DNA of 64,000 bases from Paenibacillus amylolyticus (GCF_001570725.1 NZ_BCNV01000004.1:124001-188000), one strand, 5' to 3'; shown: positions 8,973-17,654, numbered from the stretch's first letter. Notes: generated by a model not told the origin, from the sequence alone. Numbers and translations: made by a program.

Positions 8973-9593
8973 ATGGCTCAAGCAGCCGCTAAGCACGGTG
9001 AGAATCATGCACATGGTCATGACCATGGCCACCATGATCCACAGGAAATGAAAATTCTCGGATTCTGGTTCTTCCTGATTTCCGACGTTATCCTGTTCTC
9101 CGTATTGTTCGCAACCTTTATTGTGTTGCGTGACAATACGGCGGGCGGACCGATTTTGTCTGAATTAATCAAAATGCCTGGCGTTATCGCCGAGACGTTT
9201 ATCTTGCTCACAAGTTCATTTACGAGCGGCCTTGCCGTTCTGGCAATGAATCAGGGTAAAGTAAAACAATTAATCAGTTGGTTGGCTGTTACAGCTGTTC
9301 TGGGTGCGAGCTTTATCGCTCTTGAGGTATATGAGTTTATTGAGTTGATTCACGAAGGGTTTAGCTTTACAACGAGTGCTGCTTCTGGCGCATTCTTCAC
9401 CCTTGTGGGTACTCACGGACTTCACGTATCGCTTGGTTTGATCTGGATGATCGGACTCATGTTCCAACTGAAAAAACGTGGTATTACCGATGTTACTCGC
9501 GGTAAAATCAACGTTATCAGCTTGTATTGGCACTTCTTGGACGTCGTATGGATTTTCCTCCTGTCGATCGTCTATCTCATGGGGGTGATGTAG
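8973..9593 (+). CDS. qoxC: Quinol oxidase subunit III
   Basis: A 206-residue subunit with five hydrophobic segments and the family motifs LGFWFFLISDVILFS near residue 30 and YWHFLDVVWIFLL near the C-terminus. It starts on the base after the qoxB stop, preceded by AAGGGGGT inside qoxB, indicating translational coupling. The N-terminus has an unusual run of eight histidines among residues 8-23 (HGENHAHGHDHGHH), which is longer than in Bacillus QoxC and could bind metal; that role is inference. Confidence 0.93.
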   Translation: MAQAAAKHGENHAHGHDHGHHDPQEMKILGFWFFLISDVILFSVLFATFIVLRDNTAGGPILSELIKMPGVIAETFILLTSSFTSGLAVLAMNQGKVKQLISWLAVTAVLGASFIALEVYEFIELIHEGFSFTTSAASGAFFTLVGTHGLHVSLGLIWMIGLMFQLKKRGITDVTRGKINVISLYWHFLDVVWIFLLSIVYLMGVM

Positions 9594-9923
9594 ATGTCAG
9601 GGCACAACTCACATGATTCCCACGGTCATGAGCAACATGGTTCACTGAAGTCCTATGTCATCGGCTTCATTCTGTCCGTCGTTCTGACAATCATTCCACT
9701 TGTGGTGGTTCTCAATGATATGATGGAAAGAACAGGAACACTCATTGTTGTTCTAGGTACAGCAGCACTTCAGTTCGTGGTTCAACTCTTCTTCTTCATG
9801 CATATTCGTGAAACAGAAAAACCGCGCTGGAATGTTATGGCTCTTATCTTCGGTTTGCTGATCATGATGACTATCGTGATCGGTTCGATCTGGATCATGC
9901 TTAACAACGCTGTTGCACATTAA
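9594..9923 (+). CDS. qoxD: Quinol oxidase subunit IV
   Basis: A 109-residue protein with three hydrophobic segments and the subunit IV motif QFVVQLFFFMHI. It begins immediately after the qoxC stop with RBS GGGGGTGATGTAG inside qoxC. The N-terminus again is histidine-rich (GHNSHDSHGHEQHG), echoing qoxC. Last gene of the operon, followed by a terminator. Confidence 0.92.
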   Translation: MSGHNSHDSHGHEQHGSLKSYVIGFILSVVLTIIPLVVVLNDMMERTGTLIVVLGTAALQFVVQLFFFMHIRETEKPRWNVMALIFGLLIMMTIVIGSIWIMLNNAVAH

Positions 9924-9935
9924 TATGTGAATTAA

Positions 9936-9979
9936 AGAAGATCTTCCGGTCTGTATTACAGACTGTGGGGATCTTTTTT
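9936..9979 (+). terminator. Intrinsic terminator of the qox operon
   Basis: AAGATC at 9938-9943 pairs with GATCTT at 9970-9975, with inner pairing GTCTG/CAGAC around the loop TATTA, then a T run. The next 160 bases to the kduI start are AT-rich and show no gene. Confidence 0.75.
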
Positions 9980-10139
9980 TGTTCTCATTTAAGAAATAAA
10001 TAGTATTAATGATTAATTATATTAATTATTTTGAAAATAAAGGTACACAAAAGATACATAATGAACTAAAATGAACTTATATGAACATTATTTAAGATCA
10101 ATCTCAACCAACTCAAATGACGAAAGGAATGGATTAATA

Positions 10140-10979
10140 ATGGAAAATCGCTATGCTGCACATCCCAATGAAGTGAAAACGTATGATACATCTCGCCTGC
10201 GTGAGGAATTTTTGATGGAGCAACTGTTCGCAACTGATGAATTGGTAACGGTATATTCTCATGTAGATCGTTATATTGTGGGAACGGCTGTACCTGAGAG
10301 CAAGGACATTACCCTTGAAGTAAACCTGAAGGATATCGGAACAAACTTTTTCCTGGAGCGTCGTGAAATCGGTATCATTAATGTCGGTGGTCACGGAACA
10401 GTGACAGCGGACGGACAAGGCTATGAGATTGGAGCAAAGGAATGTCTCTACATCGGTAGAGGTGTGAAGGAAGTCGTGTTCACGAGCAGTGACAAGGCTC
10501 AGCCTGCCCAATTCTATTTTGTATCCACACCGGCTCACCACACCTATCCAACGGTAAAAGCAACGCAAGAACAAGCTCAGCCGAATCATCTGGGCAGCAT
10601 CGAAACATCCAATGAGCGTACGATCTATCGATATATTCACCAAGGAGAAGGCGGAATCCAGAGCTGTCAGCTGGTTATGGGCATTACCGAACTCGACAAG
10701 GGTAACATGTGGAATACGATGCCTGCACATACCCATAACCGCCGTTCCGAAGTATACTTGTACTGGAATCTGCCTGAAGACGGCGTTGTGTTCCACATGA
10801 TGGGCGAGCCGAACGAAACACGCCATCTGGTTGTGCGCGATCGTCAGGCAATCATCTCGCCAAGCTGGTCCATTCACAGTGGTGTGGGTACGAGCAATTA
10901 CACCTTCTGTTGGGCGATGGCTGGTGAGAACCAGACGTTCGAAGATATGGACGGCGTAGCGATGAAAGACCTGAAATAA
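10140..10979 (+). CDS. kduI: 5-dehydro-4-deoxy-D-glucuronate isomerase
   Basis: A 279-residue cupin-fold enzyme that isomerises 5-keto-4-deoxyuronate to 2,5-diketo-3-deoxygluconate in pectin and glycosaminoglycan breakdown. The N-terminus MENRYAAHPNEVKTYDT and the metal-binding block AHTHNRRSEVYLYWNLPE near residues 195-212 are typical; SWSIHSGVGTSNYTF near 245 supplies the last ligand. ATG at 10140 is chosen over an upstream in-frame ATG because the family starts here and AAAGGA lies 11 bases before it. The product feeds KduD encoded two genes downstream. Confidence 0.93.
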   Translation: MENRYAAHPNEVKTYDTSRLREEFLMEQLFATDELVTVYSHVDRYIVGTAVPESKDITLEVNLKDIGTNFFLERREIGIINVGGHGTVTADGQGYEIGAKECLYIGRGVKEVVFTSSDKAQPAQFYFVSTPAHHTYPTVKATQEQAQPNHLGSIETSNERTIYRYIHQGEGGIQSCQLVMGITELDKGNMWNTMPAHTHNRRSEVYLYWNLPEDGVVFHMMGEPNETRHLVVRDRQAIISPSWSIHSGVGTSNYTFCWAMAGENQTFEDMDGVAMKDLK

Positions 10980-11033
10980 TAAATTACAGATGTCTGAGTT
11001 AATTTGACAGAGTAGACACTATAACGGAGGGGA

Positions 11034-11140
11034 CAGAAAGAACCTGAAGAAGCGAAGCGTGCGCCTTTATCACCAAATTTTTCCCTTTAAATAAGGGATT
11101 AAAGAAAATTTGGGGATAAGAGTGATCGGAAGGTTTTCTG
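11034..11140 (+). ncRNA. Conserved structured element, copy 1 (candidate structured RNA leader)
   Basis: Helix P1 closes the element: CAGAAA at 11034-11039 pairs with TTTCTG at 11135-11140 and, after a two-base bulge, ACCT at 11042-11045 with AGGT at 11131-11134. Helix P2 pairs TTATC 11067-11071 with GATAA 11115-11119 and CCAAATTTT 11073-11081 with AAAATTTGG 11105-11113. Helix P3 pairs TCCCTT 11082-11087 with AAGGGA 11093-11098. A second copy at 26648-26753 keeps every helix by compensatory changes. It lies 57 bases upstream of the DeoR-type regulator start. I cannot assign it to a named RNA family; a mobile palindromic repeat is the alternative. Confidence 0.6.
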
Positions 11141-11197
11141 TACCCGAAGTGTAAGTGTGAAACTACCATTTTACTCAGGTAGTATAGGAAGTTGATT

Positions 11198-11959
11198 ATG
11201 ATGAATCCATTGAAAAGACATGAAAAAATTATGGAGGCTCTGCTGGAGCGCCAGGAAGTAACCGTAAGTGATCTGAGTGAGCTGTTGCAGGTGACGGGGA
11301 AGACGGTGCGAGAGGATCTCGACAAGTTGGAGAGTATGGGGCTACTCGTACGTGTCCATGGAGGCGCTATGCTGGCTCAGAATGACCAGTATGGCATCTT
11401 GAATAGCCGCGGAGTTACAGAGAAGCATCATCCAGAGAAGACGGAGATTGCTGAACGCGCCCTGGCTTACATTCGACCTGGAGATATCGTTGCTCTTGAT
11501 GGTGGTAGCACTACGCTGGAGATGGCTAAACGTCTTGACAATCAGCCCATCACGGTAGTGACTAATGATCTGTTCATTATTGCGGAGCTAACCAAAAAGG
11601 AGCAGGTGCGACTGGTCGTGCCTGGCGGGGCTCGTGTACGGAATATGCTGGTGGGCGATGATACGGCTGCGTTTATATCCAGTCTGAACATTCACAAAGC
11701 CTTTATATCCACGACAGCCCTTCATCCGGAATTTGGGCTATCGATCTACACGGGAGATCTGGTTCCTTTGAAAAAAGCAATGATATCTGCCTCACAGCAA
11801 GTATACGGCGTTGTGGATCATTATAAATTCGGACAATTTGCACTTCGGACTTTTGCCCAGTGTTCGGAACTGGACTACATTATCAGTGACAGTCGTCTGG
11901 ATGAAGAGACAGCTGCCTTATATGAGCAGAGCGGTGTCACAGTGGATCATCAAAGTTAA
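11198..11959 (+). CDS. DeoR/GlpR-family transcriptional regulator
   Basis: A 253-residue cytoplasmic regulator. The N-terminal winged helix reads RHEKIMEALLERQEVTVSDL, then SELLQVTGKTVREDLDKLE, as in DeoR-family HTH domains; the C-terminal DeoRC sensor domain has DGGSTTLEMAK and KAFISTTALHPEFG and normally binds a phosphorylated sugar. ATG at 11198 has AGGAA 7 bases upstream; a TTG at 11192 and an ATG at 11201 are alternatives. It sits between kduI and kduD and so probably controls uronate catabolism, a role filled by LacI-type KdgR in Bacillus. A structured element lies in its leader. Confidence 0.88.
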   Translation: MMNPLKRHEKIMEALLERQEVTVSDLSELLQVTGKTVREDLDKLESMGLLVRVHGGAMLAQNDQYGILNSRGVTEKHHPEKTEIAERALAYIRPGDIVALDGGSTTLEMAKRLDNQPITVVTNDLFIIAELTKKEQVRLVVPGGARVRNMLVGDDTAAFISSLNIHKAFISTTALHPEFGLSIYTGDLVPLKKAMISASQQVYGVVDHYKFGQFALRTFAQCSELDYIISDSRLDEETAALYEQSGVTVDHQS

Positions 11960-12035
11960 CTATATTCATGATTCATGGGATTAAAGAACGGACGGATCTA
12001 TTGTTTGCATATCAAACCATGCGGAGGAATCATTC

Positions 12036-12788
12036 ATGAACCCATTTGATTTAAGCGGACAAGTTGCACTAGTTACAGGTACCTCAGGTGGACTGGGACA
12101 AGGTATGGCCATTGGTCTGGCAGAAGCAGGTGCTGATGTTGTACTGGTCTCTTATTCCAAGCCTGCGGAAACGGCAAGTGCGATTGAAGCCCTTGGGCGC
12201 AAAGCCTATGTGATTGAAGCGGATTTAAGTCGTGAAGATGAGTTATCGGCTGTGTTCGAACAGGCGCTTGCGTTCCAGGGCAGAATTGACATTCTCGTCA
12301 ACAATGCGGGAATCATTCGCCGCACACCTGCGGCTGATCATGCAGGGCAGGACTGGCATGATGTAATTGGTCTGAACCTGAACACTGTATTTTTCCTAAG
12401 CCAATTGGCTGGCAGACATATGATTGAACGCGGAAGCGGCAAAATCATTAATATTGCATCCATGTTGTCCTATCAAGGCGGGATCAATGTGCCGGGTTAT
12501 ACGGCTAGTAAACATGGTGTTGCTGGATTAACCAAAGCTCTCGCCAATGAGTGGGCAGGCAAAGGTATTCAGATTAACGGGATCGCACCTGGTTATATGG
12601 AAACGGATAATACAACCCAGATTCGTGCAGATGAGAATCGTTACCGGGATATTACAGCCCGTATTCCTGCTGGACGTTGGGGTACTCCTGAAGATCTGAA
12701 AGGACCGGTTGTCTTTCTGGCATCTGCCGCTTCGGATTATCTGAATGGTCATGTGCTGAATGTCGATGGCGGCTGGATGGCACGTTAA
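12036..12788 (+). CDS. kduD: 2-dehydro-3-deoxy-D-gluconate 5-dehydrogenase
   Basis: A 250-residue short-chain dehydrogenase. The nucleotide-binding motif TGTSGGLGQG is at residues 14-23, NNAG near 89-92, the catalytic Ser in IASMLSYQGG near 141 and YTASKHG (Tyr-x3-Lys) near 155. It reduces 2,5-diketo-3-deoxygluconate made by KduI to KDG with NADH. RBS GCGGAGGAA precedes the ATG. It follows the DeoR-type regulator by 76 bases and precedes the TIM-barrel gene by 37 bases, so the three are likely one transcript. Confidence 0.92.
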   Translation: MNPFDLSGQVALVTGTSGGLGQGMAIGLAEAGADVVLVSYSKPAETASAIEALGRKAYVIEADLSREDELSAVFEQALAFQGRIDILVNNAGIIRRTPAADHAGQDWHDVIGLNLNTVFFLSQLAGRHMIERGSGKIINIASMLSYQGGINVPGYTASKHGVAGLTKALANEWAGKGIQINGIAPGYMETDNTTQIRADENRYRDITARIPAGRWGTPEDLKGPVVFLASAASDYLNGHVLNVDGGWMAR

Positions 12789-12825
12789 TCGCTTGATAAT
12801 CGGATTAGCATAAGGAGGCAGTGAG

Positions 12826-13671
12826 ATGAAACTTGGTATTCTGGCACATACATTTGGCAAACAGCCTACAGCACAGCTTGCGCAGACGATTGCGGATAAT
12901 GGATTCAATTCCGTACAGCTGGCACTTGCCAAAGCATTATCCGATGTGGACTCTTCGAATGGCAAGCTGAGTCCAGGGCTGGCGAATGAGATTGGAGATC
13001 AATTTGCACAGCGCGGGGTGAAGATTGCGGTACTGGGCTGTTATATTAATCCGATTGACCCTGATCCGGTAAGCAGACGTGCGGACATTAATCGATTCAA
13101 GGAGCATCTGCGTTATGCCCGGGATTTTGGTTGCAGTATGGTGGCAACGGAGACCGGGGGCTTGGATACCTATCAGGGTACGCATCCGGATGGATATGAA
13201 GAGAAGGCTTGGAGCGTGCTGAAAGAAACGGTTGAGGAGTTGGCTGAGGAAGCAGAGAAGTGGGGCGTTCATGCGGCGATTGAGCCTGTATCTACCCATA
13301 CCCTTCATACCCATGAACATATGACACGGTTGTTTGAAGAGATTCCTTCATCCAATCTGGGGATGCTATTTGACCCGTGTAATCTGATTAAACAGCCACA
13401 TGCAGCAGATCAAGGGGCTTTCTTGCGTGAGGTGATGGAGTCCCTGTATCAACGCATGATCGTGATTCATGCCAAGGATGTAGCTTTTGATGCACAGGGA
13501 GAGAAGTTCAATCCGGTACCTGGAGCAGGCATACTGGATTACCCGTTATTTTTTGAATTGCTGAAGACGTATAAGCCACATATCGATATTTCACTTGAAG
13601 GCGTAACTGCGGAGGAAGCTGTGCCTGCGGCCAAACATTTGCGTGAAGTATGGAGTGCAGTTCGGGTCTAA
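12826..13671 (+). CDS. Sugar phosphate isomerase/epimerase family protein (xylose-isomerase-like TIM barrel)
   Basis: A 281-residue cytoplasmic protein of the AP-endonuclease-2-like TIM-barrel superfamily. Typical metal-site segments are seen: TETGG near 106, AIEPV near 151, LFDPCNL near 183, VIHAKDV near 213 and SLEGV near 254. Family members isomerise or epimerise keto-sugars and inositols; the exact substrate is not predictable. Its position 37 bases after kduD suggests a step in uronate or related sugar breakdown. RBS AAGGAGGC precedes the ATG. Confidence 0.85.
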   Translation: MKLGILAHTFGKQPTAQLAQTIADNGFNSVQLALAKALSDVDSSNGKLSPGLANEIGDQFAQRGVKIAVLGCYINPIDPDPVSRRADINRFKEHLRYARDFGCSMVATETGGLDTYQGTHPDGYEEKAWSVLKETVEELAEEAEKWGVHAAIEPVSTHTLHTHEHMTRLFEEIPSSNLGMLFDPCNLIKQPHAADQGAFLREVMESLYQRMIVIHAKDVAFDAQGEKFNPVPGAGILDYPLFFELLKTYKPHIDISLEGVTAEEAVPAAKHLREVWSAVRV

Positions 13672-13716
13672 CAAAAGCCTGGATGAGATATTGCATATCG
13701 AAGCCAAAATAGCTGA

Positions 13717-13746
13717 AAAACCTTTGCGAGGGCAAAGGTTTTTTTG
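13717..13746 (+). terminator. Intrinsic terminator of the kdu cluster
   Basis: AAACCTTTGC and GCAAAGGTTT form a 9-10 bp stem with loop GAGG, followed by seven T. Confidence 0.85.
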
Positions 13747-13909
13747 GTACAGAAATCGATAATTTACATATTAAATATTTCTTATCGGAGAAATCGGAAA
13801 TAATTCTTTTCAAATGCGACATCTTGTGAGAGAATATGGAAAACATACGCCACCATGCCAAGACATCAGGGACTCAGAGAACGTATATACCAAGGGAGGA
13901 TTCAGATTT

Positions 13910-15217
13910 ATGTCAAACGAACGTGAGCTTTCATTTGAAACATTGGCAATTCATGCAGGCCAGGAGATTGATCCAACCACCAACGCACGAGCTGTGCCCT
14001 TGTATCAGACAACTTCTTATGGATTCAAGGACACCGAGCATGCCGCTAATTTGTTTGGTTTGAAAGAGTTTGGCAACATCTATACCCGTCTGATGAATCC
14101 AACAACCGACGTGTTTGAGCAACGGATTGCGGCGTTGGAAGGCGGAGCCGGGGCACTCGCTACAGCTTCCGGTCAGGCAGCTATTACGTTTTCACTTCTG
14201 AATATTGGCGGTGCAGGTGATGAGATCGTGTCTTCGGCGAGTTTGTATGGGGGTACGTACAATCTGTTCTCGACGACTTTGCCGAAATTGGGTCTGGACG
14301 TGAAATTCGTGGATTCCAGTGATCCTGAGAATTTCCGGGCAGCCATTACGGAGAAAACGAAAGCGTTGTATGCCGAAACGATCGGTAATCCGAAGGGCAA
14401 TGTATTGGATATTGAAGCGGTGGCAGCTATCGCCCATGAACATGGAATTCCTTTGATCGTGGATAATACGTTTCCGAGTCCGTACCTGCTTCGTCCGATT
14501 GAACATGGAGCAGATATTGTCGTTCACTCTGCGACGAAATTTATTGGCGGTCATGGTACATCCATTGGTGGCGTAATCGTGGATAGCGGAAAATTTGACT
14601 GGAAAGCGAGTGGCAAGTTCCCTGGATTGACGGAGCCGGATTCCAGTTATAATGGTGTGGTTTATACGGAAGCGGTTGGACCGATTGCTTATATTATCAA
14701 AGCACGGGTACAGCTATTGCGTGATCTGGGTGCAACAATTTCTCCATTCAACTCATGGTTACTGTTGCAAGGACTTGAGACATTGCACCTACGTGTGGAA
14801 CGTCATAGTAGCAACGCTCTGGCTGTTGCGGAATTCCTTGAGAAACATGAGGACGTGTCTTGGGTAAGTTATGCAGGTCTGCCGAGCCATGGTTCTTACG
14901 AGCTTGCACAGAAGTATCTGCCAAGAGGACAGGGCGCCATTCTGACCTTTGGAATCAAAGGTGGTGCGGACGCAGGTCGCAAATTGATTGAAAGTGTCAA
15001 ACTGTTCTCTCACCTTGCAAACGTGGGCGACTCCAAATCACTGATTATTCACCCGGCAAGTACAACTCACGCGCAGTTGACCGAAGATGAACAAACTGCC
15101 GCAGGCGTTAATCCAGAGTTGATTCGTCTGTCTGTGGGTACGGAGAACATTCAAGACATTATCTATGATCTGGAGCAAGCCATCAAAGCAAGTCAGGGAG
15201 CAAGTGTAGGCGCATAA
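13910..15217 (+). CDS. metY: O-acetylhomoserine sulfhydrylase (Cys/Met metabolism PLP-dependent enzyme)
   Basis: A 435-residue member of the Cys/Met metabolism PLP family. The start motif FETLAIHAGQEIDPTT, TSYGF, the long IYTRLMNPTTDVFEQRIA segment and the PLP lysine in HSATKFIGGHG near residue 210 fit O-acetylhomoserine sulfhydrylase, which makes homocysteine from O-acetylhomoserine and sulfide. ATG at 13910 is preferred over an upstream in-frame ATG because GGGAGG lies 11 bases before it and the family starts here. No SAM riboswitch or T-box is visible in the 160-base leader. Confidence 0.9.
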   Translation: MSNERELSFETLAIHAGQEIDPTTNARAVPLYQTTSYGFKDTEHAANLFGLKEFGNIYTRLMNPTTDVFEQRIAALEGGAGALATASGQAAITFSLLNIGGAGDEIVSSASLYGGTYNLFSTTLPKLGLDVKFVDSSDPENFRAAITEKTKALYAETIGNPKGNVLDIEAVAAIAHEHGIPLIVDNTFPSPYLLRPIEHGADIVVHSATKFIGGHGTSIGGVIVDSGKFDWKASGKFPGLTEPDSSYNGVVYTEAVGPIAYIIKARVQLLRDLGATISPFNSWLLLQGLETLHLRVERHSSNALAVAEFLEKHEDVSWVSYAGLPSHGSYELAQKYLPRGQGAILTFGIKGGADAGRKLIESVKLFSHLANVGDSKSLIIHPASTTHAQLTEDEQTAAGVNPELIRLSVGTENIQDIIYDLEQAIKASQGASVGA

Positions 15218-15293
15218 ATTTCATTGGGTGGATGTGCGTACAATCACTTAAGCGATATGCCATAAACAGGTTAAACGTATATTCATAGATGCT

Positions 15294-15327
15294 TAAAGCC
15301 GTTGTCTTCCGGGACAGCGGCTTTTTG
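15294..15327 (+). terminator. Intrinsic terminator after metY
   Basis: AAAGCCGTTGTC and GACAGCGGCTTT pair around a short loop (with one G-T pair) and run into TTTTTG. Confidence 0.8.
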
Positions 15328-15439
15328 TCTTTTTGAACACGCATTTCTGAGTAACTATCGAAAAAACCCATTTACAAATGTGTATCACAGGCATATACTG
15401 GTTGAAAGTTGTATTGAGTAAACACAATTGCATAAGTGC

Positions 15440-15458
15440 AAAAATGATTATCATTCTC
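15440..15458 (+). promoter_or_regulatory. Fur/PerR-type operator upstream of the P1B-4 ATPase gene
   Basis: AAAAATGATTATCATTCTC matches 15 of 19 positions of the Fur box consensus. Homologous P1B-4 iron exporters in Bacillus are PerR- and Fur-controlled, so this is the likely binding site; which of the two proteins binds cannot be told from sequence. Confidence 0.55.
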
Positions 15459-15490
15459 ATTCGAGATTAATGCAAAATCATTCACAAAAC

Positions 15491-15521
15491 CATGCTGCTG
15501 CGGGATTCCCGCAGCAGCATG
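15491..15521 (+). repeat. Perfect 31-bp inverted repeat in the ATPase leader
   Basis: Fifteen bases (CATGCTGCTGCGGGA) are mirrored exactly around a single central T. As RNA this gives at least a 13-bp stem with a small loop, followed after GTGTC by ATTTTTAG. It lies between the Fur-like box and the start codon, so it could be an attenuator or an mRNA-stabilising hairpin. Confidence 0.75.
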
Positions 15522-15638
15522 TGTCATTTTTAGGGCATTAACAATGGCTCTCATTCTCAATACAACTTCATTTCTGGAAGCGGAACTGGAGCACAATCAC
15601 TATCCGCAAACCTATCATTCGAAAGGAACGTGATTCAT

Positions 15639-17654
15639 ATGCAAGCGATACATCAACCACTACACAGACAGAAACAAGTAGAACAGCGCTCATCCCAAAC
15701 ACCAGGCCCAAACCGGGGGCGCAAGCCTGATTTTCGAGCCATGTTGCAGAATAAAGAGATGCAAACTGCATTGGGCAGCGGGCTATTGATGCTGATTGCT
15801 TGGGGAACTGCACCGTATTTTGGTACCTTATCCATCATGCTCTACATTGTGGCGTATGCCGTTGGCGGTTGGACCAAAGCGAAGGAAGGCATCGAGACAC
15901 TGGTCAAGGACCGTGATCTGGATGTAAACCTGCTGATGATTGCCGCATCGCTCGGGGCAGCAGCCATTGGTTACTGGAATGAAGGTGCGATGCTGATCTT
16001 TATTTTTGCACTCAGTGGTGCATTGGAAAGTTACGCGACAGAGCGCAGTCATAAGGATATCTCATCGTTGCTGGCGCTGAAGCCAGAGACTGCACTGCGT
16101 ATTGAGGATGGACAGATGAATCTCGTGGCTATTGATGATCTGCAATCTGGTGATCTGCTGTTGGTCAAACCGGGAGAGCTGGTTCCTGCGGATGGTGTGG
16201 TGTATCGGGGGAGTTCTTTTATCAATCAGTCGTCCATCACTGGAGAATCCCTGCCTGTGGACAAAGTTGCAGGTGATGAAGTCTATGCAGGTACGGTAAA
16301 CGGTGAGGGTGCCTTATACGTAGAGGTCACAAAATCAGCTGAAGGTTCACTCTTCGGCAAGATCATTAAAATGGTGGAGGAAGCGCAGGCGGAAGTGCCG
16401 GATTCTCAGCGTTTCATGGAGCGGTTTGAAGGGATTTACGCACGTATTGTTGTAGGGGTGACCTTACTTGTCATTGCAGGAACTCCACTGCTGCTTGGCT
16501 GGACATGGAATGAGGCGTTTTACAAAGCAATGGTATTTCTGGTTGTGGCTTCGCCTTGTGCATTGGTGTCTTCCATCATGCCTGTTATGCTGTCCGCGAT
16601 GTCTAGCAGCGCCCGCCGGGGCATTCTCTTCAAGGGAGGTGCCCATATGGAGAATATGGCTCGCACGCGGGTTGTGGCTTTTGACAAGACAGGTACATTG
16701 ACTATGGGTACCCCGCAAGTCACCGATATTATTACGGCTGAAAATGTAGATCGCGCCCAGCTATTAGCTGCGGTAGCGGCTATTGAGAACCTCTCCATGC
16801 ATCCTTTGGCTCGTGCAATCGTAGATCAGGCGAACAAGGAAAACATTACACTTCAGGAAGCGGAGCACGTACAGGCACTAACAGGCTGGGGCATCGAAGG
16901 AACGGTAAACGATGTGGTCTGGAGCATTGGCAAAACAAATGTAATGGAATCGTTACAGTCAGAGATGATAAAGGACGCTAACGTTGATGGTTCAGATGAA
17001 CATGGTGTTAACCACGTGAAGGTATCTTCTGAGTGGGGCGATGTATGCTCCCGTCTTGAGGGGGAGGGGAAGACCGTATCTGTTGTTATGGCTGATGGTG
17101 AATTCGTCGGGCTGATTGCCATGCGGGATACGGTAAGGCCACAGGCGGCAACTGCAGTGAAAAAGCTTGAAGCCATGGGTGTTAAAGTTGCGATGTTAAC
17201 AGGAGATCGAGTCAGATCAGCTTCTGTGATTGCGCGTGAAACTGGAGTAAGCATGGTCTATGCAGACTTGTTGCCTGGAGATAAGGTGAAGCAGGTACAA
17301 GCACTCCGCAAACAGTATGGTCCTGTGCTGATGGTAGGGGATGGTGTAAATGATGCACCAGCACTTGCAGCAGCTACTGTGGGTATGGGGATGGGATTGT
17401 CCGGCAGCGGGACTGCACTGGAGGTCGCTGATGCGGTACTTATGAATGATAACATTGAAGAGATCGCTTGGGTGATTGGGCAGGCTCGTCGAGCACAGCG
17501 TACAGTGAAGCAAAATATGTTTTTTGCCATCACCGTTATTCTAGCCTTAATTGCTGGTAACTTTCTCCAAGACGTCGCATTGCCTCTGGGTGTGGTAGGT
17601 CATGAAGGAAGTACAATTCTAGTTATTCTGAATGGACTTAGGCTGCTACGGTAA
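15639..17654 (+). CDS. P1B-4-type heavy-metal-translocating ATPase (PfeT/ZosA-like)
   Basis: A 671-residue P-type ATPase. Visible are TGES (actuator domain), the metal-site SPCALVSS in the membrane, DKTGTLT (phosphorylated Asp), the N-domain HPLA, MVGDGVNDAPAL (hinge) and the last-helix motif GHEGSTILVILNGLRLL. SPC plus HEGST is the P1B-4 signature; Bacillus PfeT (formerly ZosA) is an Fe(II) exporter, so iron efflux is the best guess, with zinc or cobalt possible. No N-terminal metal-binding domain is present, only a basic tail. The N-domain carries a longer acidic/polar stretch near residues 445-470. ATG 15639 has AAAGGAA 11 bases upstream; a GTG at 15630 is too close. Confidence 0.9.
   Translation: MQAIHQPLHRQKQVEQRSSQTPGPNRGRKPDFRAMLQNKEMQTALGSGLLMLIAWGTAPYFGTLSIMLYIVAYAVGGWTKAKEGIETLVKDRDLDVNLLMIAASLGAAAIGYWNEGAMLIFIFALSGALESYATERSHKDISSLLALKPETALRIEDGQMNLVAIDDLQSGDLLLVKPGELVPADGVVYRGSSFINQSSITGESLPVDKVAGDEVYAGTVNGEGALYVEVTKSAEGSLFGKIIKMVEEAQAEVPDSQRFMERFEGIYARIVVGVTLLVIAGTPLLLGWTWNEAFYKAMVFLVVASPCALVSSIMPVMLSAMSSSARRGILFKGGAHMENMARTRVVAFDKTGTLTMGTPQVTDIITAENVDRAQLLAAVAAIENLSMHPLARAIVDQANKENITLQEAEHVQALTGWGIEGTVNDVVWSIGKTNVMESLQSEMIKDANVDGSDEHGVNHVKVSSEWGDVCSRLEGEGKTVSVVMADGEFVGLIAMRDTVRPQAATAVKKLEAMGVKVAMLTGDRVRSASVIARETGVSMVYADLLPGDKVKQVQALRKQYGPVLMVGDGVNDAPALAAATVGMGMGLSGSGTALEVADAVLMNDNIEEIAWVIGQARRAQRTVKQNMFFAITVILALIAGNFLQDVALPLGVVGHEGSTILVILNGLRLLR

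Noticed and set aside
13747..13909. SAM riboswitch or T-box before metY
   Set aside because: No K-turn, specifier or T-box core sequence is visible in the 160-base leader.
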